A stretch of 43,494 nucleotides of DNA, from assembly GCA_964592635.1 (NCBI GenBank), contig CAZQFZ010000007.1, positions 1 through 43,494 of the forward strand. The letters run 5' to 3'. The notes beneath the pieces were generated by a model. It did not search any database. It saw nothing but the letters and a program-made list of their open reading frames with translations, and was not told the DNA's origin. The translations under genes were made by a program, and so were the position numbers. This document shows, piece after piece, positions 17,513 through 26,900 of this stretch (its first letter is position 1; each line of letters opens with the position of its first letter). This stretch comes from VMCP01 sp964592635. GTDB lineage: Bacteria > Bacteroidota > Bacteroidia > NS11-12g > UBA955.

Positions 17513-19919
17513 AATCCACATTGACCAACTTAATTCCAAAGCGTAGTTCCTCGTTGTATAATTCTAAAATATAAATTCCTTGAGGAATTTCCTTTTTGAA
17601 TTGCATTTTACCAGATTGAATAGAGCCCGTTTCTACATTTCGACCCGCAATATCAAACAGTTGGCAATTCCAACCATCAAAAGATGACACACTTGAAGAA
17701 CTATTTGCATGTCCGATGATTTTAACATCACGGGAAGTCAAATAACAAATGGGCTTTTCAAAATCACCAACTTGATAACTTGAGCCGAACTCTAATGCTC
17801 TTTTAACACATTCATAAGCATTGATTTTGCCTGAACCCCAAATAGTATTTTCAGTTCCTCCTGTAAATTCATCGCGATTTGCAGTTTCTTTGATAATTTG
17901 CAACGCTTCCTTATAATCCAAATTCCCCCTAGCAGCCTGAAGCATTAACGACACAATTCCTGCAACATGAGGTGCTGCCATCGATGTCCCACTCGACATG
18001 GCATAGTACACGCTATCATTTCCAAACGAACCTCTATACAATACAAAAGGGAACAACCATTGTGGTACAACGTCCTTATGATAGGATGAGGCAATGTATT
18101 GTCCTGGTGCGCTAATATCTGGCTTAATTCGCCCATCGGGTGTAGGACCACGGCTTGTAAATCGAGCATAATCTCCTTCTTTCACCGCAGAATCTACTCG
18201 ATAAATTCCTTGAAAATTCGTCCAAGAAGTTCGGTTATTATAAGCTCCCACACTAATTATGGATTTACTTGTACCTCCATTTTCGCCCATGCAATATTCA
18301 GCATCGCCTTCTACCCAATTGGAAGGTTTTAAATTTTGTATATAACTTCTAAACGTTCCGGATGTCCATTGATACGTTCTACCTGAATTCCAGCCATGCA
18401 CCGTTCCTGTACCCGCAAATGTTATTTTTATGAATCTTTTGTTCGAATTGGCTTCTGCCATTAACCATACATTCGATTTTCCGTTATTTATGTACTTTTT
18501 CTGTGTAGAAAATACCACCCGTAAACTATCGCCAGTTGATGTACCCAAATTGAGAACTTGTGCACCATCCGACTGAATTATGTAAAAACCCGATGAAATT
18601 AATTCATTATTGAACGAATCAATTAAACTGACTTTGAACGACGAACTAGACTGAGGCTCAAACCAAAAGTCGCAATACACGTTTTCTGTTTTATAATCGG
18701 TGCGACTTCTATCCATGGCTAATGTTTCCAAAGTATCGTTATTCAAATTCATTTGAACATGCATGTTGTTACGTGCATCATTTCCATTGGCACCTACTAT
18801 AATTCTTCCATTATTTGATTGGTTCCATTTGTTTTTTTGATTTACTAAGGCATCCAAACTTAAATCAAACAGGGAAGTTCCGTCGTGCGGCCCGGTGTGC
18901 ATACCCCAGCTCAAATTGCATACAGCAGGCATTTTCATTGAATCGGCGTAATTAAAAATATAGTCAAATCCGTCTAAAATTGTTGGATTTGCCACAACAT
19001 AATCTCCCAAGGCACTACCACTAATCGTATCGTTTTTGTATTTTATACCTACCCAAACAATATCGGATTCAGGCGACATTCCCTGAAATTTATTTTCGGG
19101 GGATGGAAATCCAGCTCCAGCAGCAATACCGGTTACATGAGTACCATGAGTTCCGTCATAATCTACTGCTTTTAGGATCGACTCTTTTGTTGAAAACAGA
19201 ATACCATATTTATAAGGCTTTGGACCATCTTGATTGGGATAACCCTGATGCCAAAACCGTTTCACCCGATACATTTTTCCCAAAGAATCGTAAAAATTGG
19301 GATGAGTTGCTTGAAATCCAATGTCCACAATGCCTGTAACTACCCCTTTCCCCTTGATAATTAAATTATTAATGTTTTGTGCTTGAATTACATTCGACTT
19401 AATACGAGAACGATCATCCAGCATTCGGGGTGCATTAAATTTATTGGCCAATTCAACATGAAGAACCTCCTTATGATTCAATAAATCCAGAATTTCATAT
19501 TTGTGCAATCGAACTTGATAGAACTGATCACCATATTTATTTATAATACTCTGTTTGAATTCATCTATAAATAACGATGAACCAACAACTACCTGAACCA
19601 ACAAAATAAATTTCTGATTGGCATCTTGGATAAATGCATGATTTTCCCAGTTTTTCCAATACGAATCGGTCTGGTCATTGTTATTAGAATCAGATTTAAC
19701 CGAATGATAATTTACAAATAACAACTTCAAAGATGTTCCTGCTTTAGGATGGGATATCACGGGTGAAACTATCGGAGAAACAAAAATGGAATGGTCCTGG
19801 AGTGGTTGTGGTATTGAGTTCGACTGTGAATTTAATAGGTTATTGGCCGAAAATACATCCCCCGAAACAATCAAAAAATAAAATAAAGCAGTACATCGAA
19901 ACCATTTTGGTACATTCAT
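17511..19919 (-). CDS. Subtilisin-like S8 serine protease with T9SS sorting domain
   Basis: This is an exported protease of 802 residues. A signal peptide (1-24) is followed by a propeptide-like region (about 60-160, with YHSVKS and an inhibitor-like fold) and the S8 catalytic domain. The triad is Asp199 (TGIVDIGFQATH), His258 (DYDGTHGTHVTGIAAG) and Ser646 (SSGTSMAAPHVAG). The large gap between His and Ser suggests an inserted domain at about 390-520, perhaps beta-sandwich. The C-terminus (about 740-802) resembles the T9SS type A sorting domain (CQLFDIAGRNVETG, PQGIYILELYNEE), so secretion to the cell surface or medium is likely. The target is unknown. It is transcribed alone and divergently from tcdA. 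Confidence 0.88.
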   Translation of the reverse strand: MNVPKWFRCTALFYFLIVSGDVFSANNLLNSQSNSIPQPLQDHSIFVSPIVSPVISHPKAGTSLKLLFVNYHSVKSDSNNNDQTDSYWKNWENHAFIQDANQKFILLVQVVVGSSLFIDEFKQSIINKYGDQFYQVRLHKYEILDLLNHKEVLHVELANKFNAPRMLDDRSRIKSNVIQAQNINNLIIKGKGVVTGIVDIGFQATHPNFYDSLGKMYRVKRFWHQGYPNQDGPKPYKYGILFSTKESILKAVDYDGTHGTHVTGIAAGAGFPSPENKFQGMSPESDIVWVGIKYKNDTISGSALGDYVVANPTILDGFDYIFNYADSMKMPAVCNLSWGMHTGPHDGTSLFDLSLDALVNQKNKWNQSNNGRIIVGANGNDARNNMHVQMNLNNDTLETLAMDRSRTDYKTENVYCDFWFEPQSSSSFKVSLIDSFNNELISSGFYIIQSDGAQVLNLGTSTGDSLRVVFSTQKKYINNGKSNVWLMAEANSNKRFIKITFAGTGTVHGWNSGRTYQWTSGTFRSYIQNLKPSNWVEGDAEYCMGENGGTSKSIISVGAYNNRTSWTNFQGIYRVDSAVKEGDYARFTSRGPTPDGRIKPDISAPGQYIASSYHKDVVPQWLFPFVLYRGSFGNDSVYYAMSSGTSMAAPHVAGIVSLMLQAARGNLDYKEALQIIKETANRDEFTGGTENTIWGSGKINAYECVKRALEFGSSYQVGDFEKPICYLTSRDVKIIGHANSSSSVSSFDGWNCQLFDIAGRNVETGSIQSGKMQFKKEIPQGIYILELYNEELRFGIKLVNVD

Positions 19920-19976
19920 TTGTCAATATTACGTTGATTTGTTGAAAACTGCTTAGACATTACTATTTTCTGACTG

Positions 19977-19984
19977 TATTTTTG
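19977..19984 (+). promoter_or_regulatory. -7 box of tcdA
   Basis: TATTTTTG matches TAnnTTTG and ends 4 nt before the tcdA ATG (19989), so the transcript may be leaderless. I see no good TTTG at -33. Confidence 0.45.
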
Positions 19985-19988
19985 CAGA

Positions 19989-20717
19989 ATGTCGGAAAAG
20001 TATTGGCTCGAACGAACTGAATTATTAGTAGGTCCTGAATCACTTGAAAAATTAACCAAAGCAAATGTGTTGATAGTAGGTCTTGGTGGTGTAGGTAGTT
20101 TTGCGGCTGAATTTATTTGTAGAGCGGGTGTTGGAAATTTAACCATTATTGATGGGGATACAGTTGATATTACCAATAAAAACAGGCAACTTCCTGCGCT
20201 AAGTAGCACAGTTGGACTGTCTAAAGCCGCGGTTATGCAAGCTCGAATGTTGGATATCAATCCAGATTTAAATCTGAAAGTGATTGATACTTTTCAATCA
20301 CCCGATGACACCATTGCGCTAATAAAAAACAATCGCTACGATTACGTAATGGACTGTATTGACAGCGTTTCTCCCAAAATATACTTAATCAAAACCTGCA
20401 TAGATCTAAATCAGCGATTGATTAGTAGCATGGGCGCTGGGGGGAAAATAAATGCTGCAACAGTTAAAGTGGCAGATATACAAAAAACGTACAATTGTCC
20501 CTTTGCTAGAACGGTACGAAAGCGACTCAAGAAACACAAAATATACAAAGGATTCAAAACCGTTTTCAATCACGGTGATTTGCTCAGAGAAAGTTTACGA
20601 TTAACCGATGGAAGCAACTACAAAAAGTCATTTTACGGAACGATTTCGTATATGCCGGCTTTATTTGGTTTAAGAATGGCTGGAGAAGTAATTCAGGACT
20701 TGATGCAGGATAGCTAA
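19989..20717 (+). CDS. tcdA: tRNA threonylcarbamoyladenosine dehydratase
   Basis: TcdA (E1/ThiF-like fold) uses ATP to cyclise the t6A modification at position 37 of ANN-decoding tRNAs to ct6A. The 242-residue length is right. It has the Rossmann motif VLIVGLGGVGSFAAE (glycines 31-36), the DGDTVDITNKNRQ segment that binds ATP, DYVMDCIDSVSPKIYLI, and a C-terminal NCPFARTVRKRLKKHKI block like that of E. coli TcdA/CsdL. The ubiquitin-activating family catalytic Cys is not needed for this activity. The gene sits between an S8 protease on the other strand and a lipocalin-like gene, with no functional link visible. Confidence 0.9.
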   Translation: MSEKYWLERTELLVGPESLEKLTKANVLIVGLGGVGSFAAEFICRAGVGNLTIIDGDTVDITNKNRQLPALSSTVGLSKAAVMQARMLDINPDLNLKVIDTFQSPDDTIALIKNNRYDYVMDCIDSVSPKIYLIKTCIDLNQRLISSMGAGGKINAATVKVADIQKTYNCPFARTVRKRLKKHKIYKGFKTVFNHGDLLRESLRLTDGSNYKKSFYGTISYMPALFGLRMAGEVIQDLMQDS

Positions 20718-20916
20718 CAAGCTGATTTACTCTATTATGAGTAATCAGAGTTGCAGGCAAACCGAATTACAAGATTAAAGGCAATCCGAAAGCGAAATTA
20801 TAAAAAAAAGTAGTTTACGGTCGCTGGAATTGTAGTTTTAGAAGAATGGTGTTTAATTGAATATTCCTTAATAGTAATATTGATGGATTGTAATTTTTAA
20901 ACGCACTTACATTTTT

Positions 20917-20950
20917 TTTGTCGCATCTAACAAGTTAATTGCTATATTTG
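20917..20950 (+). promoter_or_regulatory. Bacteroidota-type promoter of the lipocalin-like gene
   Basis: TTTG (20917-20920), a 22-nt spacer, then TATATTTG (20943-20950). The ATG at 20956 lies only 5 nt after the box. The 200 nt upstream hold no gene. Confidence 0.6.
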
Positions 20951-20955
20951 GCCTT

Positions 20956-21402
20956 ATGTTAAGGAAATTTTTTTATGGATTAGCTCTTGTATCGACTGTT
21001 TTCATCGCATCATGCGATAAAGAAAACACAAACCCTGACGACATTACAGGAAAGTCAAAGCAAGAGGTTTTTAAGATGCGTACTTGGAGAAGTATTTCGT
21101 TTACCGATTCTTCTAGTGCTGGAGTGGAAGAGACATACGGTACGTGCCAAAAAGACGACACTTACAAATTCACAAGCAACACCGATGTTACATGGAACAA
21201 CAATTCTGCAAAATGCGATCCGACTGATCCGACAACAGAGAACTTGTCATGGTCAATGGCTAGTGCCGACGATAATTTTGTTAATTTCATCGGACGTAAA
21301 TGGTACATTGAAAAAATGACTGGTACGGAAATTGTATTGAGATTTTACTATCAAACGCACCAAGGAGATATCAATACTTGGAGACTGACTTTGGTAAAAT
21401 AA
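20956..21402 (+). CDS. Small lipocalin-like lipoprotein
   Basis: This 148-residue protein has a lipoprotein signal peptide (MLRKFFYGLALVSTVFIASC, lipid-bearing Cys20). The mature part resembles the lipocalin-like families common in Bacteroidota: TWRSISF early, a CQKDDTYKFTSN block, a paired Cys (AKC), and a C-terminal strand IEKMTGTEIVLRFYY. The two Cys residues (C61 and C82, approximately) may form a disulfide. No ligand can be assigned. It has its own promoter. A terminator for this gene lies inside the 3' end of the convergent TPR gene, one base away from it. Confidence 0.75.
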   Translation: MLRKFFYGLALVSTVFIASCDKENTNPDDITGKSKQEVFKMRTWRSISFTDSSSAGVEETYGTCQKDDTYKFTSNTDVTWNNNSAKCDPTDPTTENLSWSMASADDNFVNFIGRKWYIEKMTGTEIVLRFYYQTHQGDINTWRLTLVK

Positions 21403-21403
21403 T

Positions 21404-22417
21404 TTATTTTATCAGTTTTAATTGATCTGAATCCAAAGGATATTTTGGATCCAATTTTAGAGCCGTCAAATAATTTTCTTTGGCGGCTTTTTTATTTCCA
21501 ATATTTTCTGCGCAAACTCCTTTTAAAACGTAGGTTTTGGCATCGCTAGGATTCAATGAAATGATTTTATCGCACAAAGCTATTGCTGCGGAGTAATTTT
21601 CAAATAAGGTTTCAATTACTGCTTTATTGTAGTAAGAAAAAACATGAAATGAGTTAATTTTTAAAACTTTATCATAGTATTTAATGGCGTCTTTGAATTG
21701 CCCCTTGCGTTGTAGCAATAATCCTTTGGTGTAAAGAGCTTCATCTGAAAATTCGTTTATAACTATGGCTTTATCTACGAACTTTTCGCTCAAATTCGGA
21801 TCTTTATCCAGCAAAAAGAGTACTTTTTGCATGGTTGCATCGAATGAATTCGGAAATTCAGACAATATTTGATCGCAAATGGAAATAGCAGACGCAGTGT
21901 CACCTTGTTCCTTACGCGATAATACCATGAGGATCATCGCTTTTTCTTTGAAATCAGGATTTTGCAACAAAGGTTTCACGGAAGTTTCTAAAGTGGTATA
22001 TTGTTGTCGAGCCAACTCAATTTTACTTTTCAAATAAATGGCTTCGGTGTAATCGGGTTTGAGTTGAATGGTTTTTTCCAAAAAAGTTTTGGCTTCAGTA
22101 AAATTAGCTGTATCTGGGGCAAGTAGAGACTCTGCTACTTTAAAAGAATAGAGAGGATTTTTTTCATCTAGTTTAGCTGCTACTTTATAATCGCTTGCCG
22201 CTTCCGAATAGCGATCCAAAAAGAAGAAAGCATTACCCCGGAGATAGTAGTTGTTGGGATCGGTTGGGTTGTTATTGATTTTCTTGGAAATGGAACGGAT
22301 ATCTTCGGGAAATGAAGTATCTGATTCCGAGATGTAGAAAGCGCCTTCTGGTAGTTTATTCGTACAAAAACTTAGGGAAAGCACTAACACCAGAGATAAA
22401 ATTGCGGTAGTGCGCAT
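21404..22417 (-). CDS. TPR-repeat lipoprotein
   Basis: A lipoprotein signal (Cys18 in LSLSFC) is followed by at least seven tetratricopeptide repeats, for example NNYYLRGNAFFFLDRYSEAASDY-like, AIYLKSKIELARQQY and AKTYVLKGVCAENIGNKKAA. It has 337 residues and no enzyme domain. TPR lipoproteins act as protein-binding scaffolds at the membrane; the partner is unknown. The ATG at 22417 is the only good start, as no other Met precedes the lipobox. The start codon lies one base after the CCA end of tRNA-Leu, so the gene is probably transcribed through the tRNA and its mRNA 5' end set by tRNA processing. Confidence 0.85.
   Translation of the reverse strand: MRTTAILSLVLVLSLSFCTNKLPEGAFYISESDTSFPEDIRSISKKINNNPTDPNNYYLRGNAFFFLDRYSEAASDYKVAAKLDEKNPLYSFKVAESLLAPDTANFTEAKTFLEKTIQLKPDYTEAIYLKSKIELARQQYTTLETSVKPLLQNPDFKEKAMILMVLSRKEQGDTASAISICDQILSEFPNSFDATMQKVLFLLDKDPNLSEKFVDKAIVINEFSDEALYTKGLLLQRKGQFKDAIKYYDKVLKINSFHVFSYYNKAVIETLFENYSAAIALCDKIISLNPSDAKTYVLKGVCAENIGNKKAAKENYLTALKLDPKYPLDSDQLKLIK
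21461..21493 (+). terminator. Intrinsic terminator of the lipocalin-like gene inside the convergent TPR gene
   Basis: A 10-bp stem (21461-21470 with 21479-21488, one G-T pair) has an 8-nt loop and is followed by a run of five T residues. It points along the plus strand and lies antisense to the last codons of the TPR gene, giving the two convergent transcripts an overlap of about 90 nt. Confidence 0.75.
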
Positions 22418-22418
22418 T

Positions 22419-22507
22419 TGGTGCTCGGGACGGGAATCGAACCCGTACTGACATTACTGTCAACAGGATTTTAAGTCCTGCGCGTCTACCTATTCCGCCA
22501 CCCGAGC
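22419..22507 (-). tRNA. tRNA-Leu (anticodon UAA)
   Basis: The reverse strand folds into a class II tRNA: acceptor arm GCTCGGG/CCCGAGC, D-arm, anticodon arm CAGGA/TCCTG with loop CTTAAAA giving anticodon TAA, a long variable arm TTGACAGTAATGTCA, and T-arm with GTTCGATTC. The discriminator A and a genome-encoded CCA follow (22421-22419). Anticodon UAA reads UUA and UUG. It lies 32 nt downstream of rocD on the same strand and one base before the TPR gene. Confidence 0.96.
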
Positions 22508-22539
22508 TGAAAGGAATGCAAAAATAATACTATTTTCTA

Positions 22540-23760
22540 TTATTGCATCATTTCTTTGAGAGATTTTTCAATTATTTCTACAGCTTGAATAATTTGTTCT
22601 TCATTGATTATGAGAGGTGGTGCAAATCGGATGATGTGTTCGTGGGTTTGTTTGGCTAGTAACCCATTATTTTTTAATTGGATACAAACATCATATGCTT
22701 TTTTACCTCCATTAAAAGGTTCAATTCTTATTGCATTAAGCAGGCCTTTACCTCTAACAAATTCTACCATGGGTAAATTCATCTGGGTAAGTTTTTCTCT
22801 GAAAATTTGACCCATTTTTTCTGCATTCTGGATCAAATTCTCTTCTGTAATCACTTTTAGCGACTCAGTAGCAACTGCACAAGCCAATGGATTTCCACCA
22901 AAAGTAGATCCATGTTGACCTGGTTTTAAGGTGAGCATTACTTCATCGTTTCCTAATACGGCACTCACAGGCAATACTCCCCCACCCAGTGCTTTACCCA
23001 AAATCAACAAATCGGGTTTCACATTTTCAAGCTCGCAACAAGTCAATTTACCTGTTCTTCCAATTCCAGTTTGAACTTCATCGGCTATAAATAATACTTC
23101 GTGTTTAGAACAAAGTGCTCGAACTCCACGTAAATATCCTTCATCAGGCACTACAACTCCAGCTTCACCTTGTATCGGCTCCAACATAAATGCGCAAACG
23201 TTTGAATCCAACAAGGCTTTTTCTAATGCCTCTAAATCATTGTAAGGAATAGATTTAAAATTCGGAACGAACGGACCGAAACCTCCGTAGCTGTCTGGAT
23301 CATCACTCGAAGAAATAGCCGCTATAGTTCTTCCCCAAAAATTACCTTCTGCAAATAAAACTACCGCCTGATTTTGTGGAATACCTTTGACTTCGTAACC
23401 CCATTTTCTAGCCAACTTTACTGCTGTTTCTCCCCCTTCCACACCCGTATTCATCGGCAAAACACGATCGTATCCAAATAACTCAGTGATGAATTTTTCA
23501 TATTCTCCCAATACATTATTATGAAACGCTCTGGAAGTTAAAGTTAATTTACCAGCCTGATCATTCAAAGCTTTGATAATTCGAGGGTGACAATGTCCCT
23601 GATTTACTGCGGAATATGCCGATAGGAAATCGTAATACTTCTTCCCTTCCACATCCCAAACAAAAATACCTTCTCCTTTTTCGATCACCACTGGTATTGG
23701 ATGATAGTTATGAGCTCCGAATTGGTCTTCTAATTCAATATAATACTGCGTTGAATGCAT
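22540..23760 (-). CDS. rocD: Ornithine--oxo-acid aminotransferase
   Basis: RocD moves the delta-amino group of ornithine to 2-oxoglutarate, giving glutamate semialdehyde, in arginine and ornithine breakdown. The class III PLP aminotransferase features are all present in 406 residues: NTGVEGGETAVKLARKWGY (cofactor phosphate region), FIADEVQTGIGRTG (Asp228), LILGKALGGG (PLP-binding Lys256) and HGSTFGGNPLACAV. YYDFLSAYSAVNQGHCHPRI and the GVEGGETA block are typical of ornithine rather than acetylornithine enzymes. I start at ATG 23760; a TTG two codons upstream falls in the promoter box. tRNA-Leu and the TPR gene follow downstream, probably in one transcript. Confidence 0.93.
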   Translation of the reverse strand: MHSTQYYIELEDQFGAHNYHPIPVVIEKGEGIFVWDVEGKKYYDFLSAYSAVNQGHCHPRIIKALNDQAGKLTLTSRAFHNNVLGEYEKFITELFGYDRVLPMNTGVEGGETAVKLARKWGYEVKGIPQNQAVVLFAEGNFWGRTIAAISSSDDPDSYGGFGPFVPNFKSIPYNDLEALEKALLDSNVCAFMLEPIQGEAGVVVPDEGYLRGVRALCSKHEVLFIADEVQTGIGRTGKLTCCELENVKPDLLILGKALGGGVLPVSAVLGNDEVMLTLKPGQHGSTFGGNPLACAVATESLKVITEENLIQNAEKMGQIFREKLTQMNLPMVEFVRGKGLLNAIRIEPFNGGKKAYDVCIQLKNNGLLAKQTHEHIIRFAPPLIINEEQIIQAVEIIEKSLKEMMQ

Positions 23761-23763
23761 GTT

Positions 23764-23771
23764 CAAAACTA
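23764..23771 (-). promoter_or_regulatory. -7 box of rocD
   Basis: TAGTTTTG on the minus strand matches TAnnTTTG and ends 3 nt before the ATG at 23760, so the transcript may be leaderless. No clear TTTG lies 19-22 nt upstream. Confidence 0.4.
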
Positions 23772-23937
23772 CAATTATTCAGTTGAATGAAAAAATCAAT
23801 TTCGAGATTTTACAATTCATCGCGTATTCAAAAAATCATGATTATATTTGGATAATTACCAAAACAAATAGCAACAAGTTTGTTTTCATATTTCATCGCT
23901 CTAAATTTAACCACTGAAGTATTTATTTTTAAAACAC

Positions 23938-26900
23938 ATGAACAAACGGACTCTTCTGATATTGCTTTATGGATTGTTATATTGTTCATCAGCATGGTCA
24001 AAATATCATTCTTTTTCAAATGATGTTATTATTGAATCCGTCAAAGTGTCGGAAAATCAATATACTTCAGATAAATTGTTAATAGAAACTGTTATTACAT
24101 CGAAAAAAAACAGTCTAATCTCTTTCAAGCAAGGTGTGATTGAATTGATTATAGATCAGCGCAATCCAAACGCCAATCACATCGTGATGAGTCATTTGGA
24201 TTCATATTTTCTCATTGCACGAATTGCATTAAATGAATTGAATACCAGTTTATCGTACAAAATGAACGATAATATTCGAATTTTTATTAGTTTGGATGAT
24301 CCTCAAAAAAAAACAAATATCCCCGCGCAGAATAGTCATCCCCCGAAAGAAAGACAAAACCTAATTTCTGTATCAAATCCTTTAATATCAACGATTTATT
24401 ACAGCATTTTTTTGGGGGATATGAAAAGGCAAATTCGTTATTCGATTGCTCAACAGTATTTGTTGGAGTATTTAGGAGGGATTTTAATGCGTGAAAAACT
24501 AAACCCATCGTCAATAAAGCCGCCCACTTGGTTATTAACAGGATTCTGCAATTATTTTTCTAAGGCGGTAACATTCAAGGAATTTGAGCAATTCAGTTAT
24601 CTGGCTAGAAAAGGAGCATTTCAAAATATCAACTTCATAGAATCTGTAAATGAAGAACTGTTTGGCACTATAGTTTGGTATTTGTTTGAGAAAGAAAAAG
24701 GCAGAAGCATCAACGGAGCATTTTGGCTACTCTTGAAAAACGCAAATAGTTTTGAGTCCACTTTTTATTTCCATTTTGAAGAACGTTTTGGGGTTTGGTT
24801 GAAAAATCGAATCACTGAAATCGAATCTATGGGATTTCACGAGGGCAGAAATTCGGATTTTCAAATACCTATTAATCGAATCGCAATAAGCGATATTTCG
24901 GTAAATAATCGATTGGATACTGTATTTATTCAACATAGAAATCCGAACAAGCGTAAATCGCAACGCATTTATATTAATTCATACAGAAACACGGATGATT
25001 CTGTTATGCTGAGCACTGAACAATTAAATTTAGACCCACCTGTAATTTCGGCATTTTTAAATTCAGGAAACGCCTATTTAAATTTATATGAAACGCTAAA
25101 ATTAAACATCTTAAACAGCAAAATAATCTTAACCAAATTCCTTGATTCGACTCAACTATTTACTGTAATTGAATCGTTAATTTGCGAAACCGACACTACA
25201 CGAGTTTTAGGAATAATAATTCATCTTCAACATGACCGGATTCAGAAATTACCTGTTAAACTTGATACTTTATTTGATTTAAATTTTTCGAAGGAAGACA
25301 TTGATTTTAGTGACTTTCTGCTGGAATCAAAGCAACATTTTTCTGTAATTCGTTCCAAAGGCAATCATTCTGAAATACTGCACTTTAAATTGGATATAGG
25401 TTCTAAAAAATGGCAGGCATTTGCTACATCAACCAAGGGCTATTTTTATCATCAACTGCCCATTCCTGAGTCGCATGAATACCTAGAATTTTATTTTTTG
25501 AATAACGCAATTCACTTTAATGTTTTAAATAAGAACTCAGATTTATTAAGAAGCGATACGTTGCTTAAAGTGCGATATTCTTTCGATGCACTTCCCTTTA
25601 ATTTGTTGGATTCCAATCGGTTAAACTTCGACAGTTCGAAATTATTTATCAGTCAGTTTGAATTTAATCGTTTTAAAAAGGGATTATCCAAAAGGAATAG
25701 AAAACTGTCAATTCCATCGTATCCTACACGTGTTGAACCATTTAGAAACTGGAACTTTACTGAAAGCAGCAATTATTATTTTTCAAATCAGGAATTGGAT
25801 TTATTTTATAATTCATCTATCCCAGTAGAAAAATTATACAATTCACCTGTAACTCTATTTTATCAAGGTTCTTTTCAAAATTTATTGAAGACTTCCGATT
25901 TGCGATTTATGGCTTTTAGCAACATCAATCGACGTCGAATTGGCTTTAAAATTGACCATTCGTTTCAAGGTAAAAAATGGTTATTGAATCAACAATTGGA
26001 TTACAGAATTCGGCAATTCTCTTTGAGTTCGATAAATTACATCAGGAACAGAAGTGTTAAATACGAATTGAAAATTGCCCAAGATTTGTTGATTAGAAAA
26101 AGTGAAATTTGGGAAAATACATTTCATATTAAATTAAAAAACCATCTGGATCAAATAATTCCGTTGAATTTAAACGAACGATACGTTGATTTAAATATGA
26201 GAGATCTGTGGATGCAAACGATCAATTTGAATTGGACGAGCCGAATGAAACATCATTGGGGCAGATTGAATACAAATTTATTTTTTGATTTAAATTGGGA
26301 AAATGGCTACACATTTAAATCATCAACTTCCGAATTTGGAGTTTTATCGGCATTTGAAAGTAAATTTCGAAGCTCGATTTATTGGGGAATATTAAACTTC
26401 GAAACACGTTTAAATTCGCGATATTCATTGACCGATTATAATATTTTTTATTGGTTGATGGGCAACAATGGTTGGATTGAAACGAATCAATTTGATTCAA
26501 AATCGGCTTATGTTACATCGTTTACAGAACCCTATAATTTTCAAGGTGTAGGTGGTTTTGTTCGAGCCATACCATCTGCTAGCAGAGGGGGTACAAGTTA
26601 TTTCAATTTACAATCGGATTTATCCATACCCATTTCGGGGCTAATACCTTCCTATTCCATTAATGGTCCTTTCTTAAAATCCATTCGTTTCTTTTTTTGG
26701 GGAGATGTTGGACTGGCATTTGTTCGAGGTAATCCATTCCATTACCAAAATCCTTACAACACTTTGGTAGTTAACACTCCCAATTACACATTAACCGCCT
26801 CTGCGAACCGAAATCCATGGTTGAGCAGCTATGGAATTGGTGTAAAATTTAATGCGTTTAATATGATAATTCGAATGGAGTATGGACGTGGCCTGGTGGG

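Noticed and set aside
19916..20260. 114-codon minus-strand frame antisense to tcdA
   Set aside because: It overlaps a clear TcdA and the start region of the S8 protease; low-complexity translation with no family match.
20722..20748. Imperfect hairpin (10-11 bp, one bulge) after tcdA
   Set aside because: It lies 4 nt after the stop codon and could end transcription, but there is no following T run and the stem is AT-rich; not listed as a terminator.
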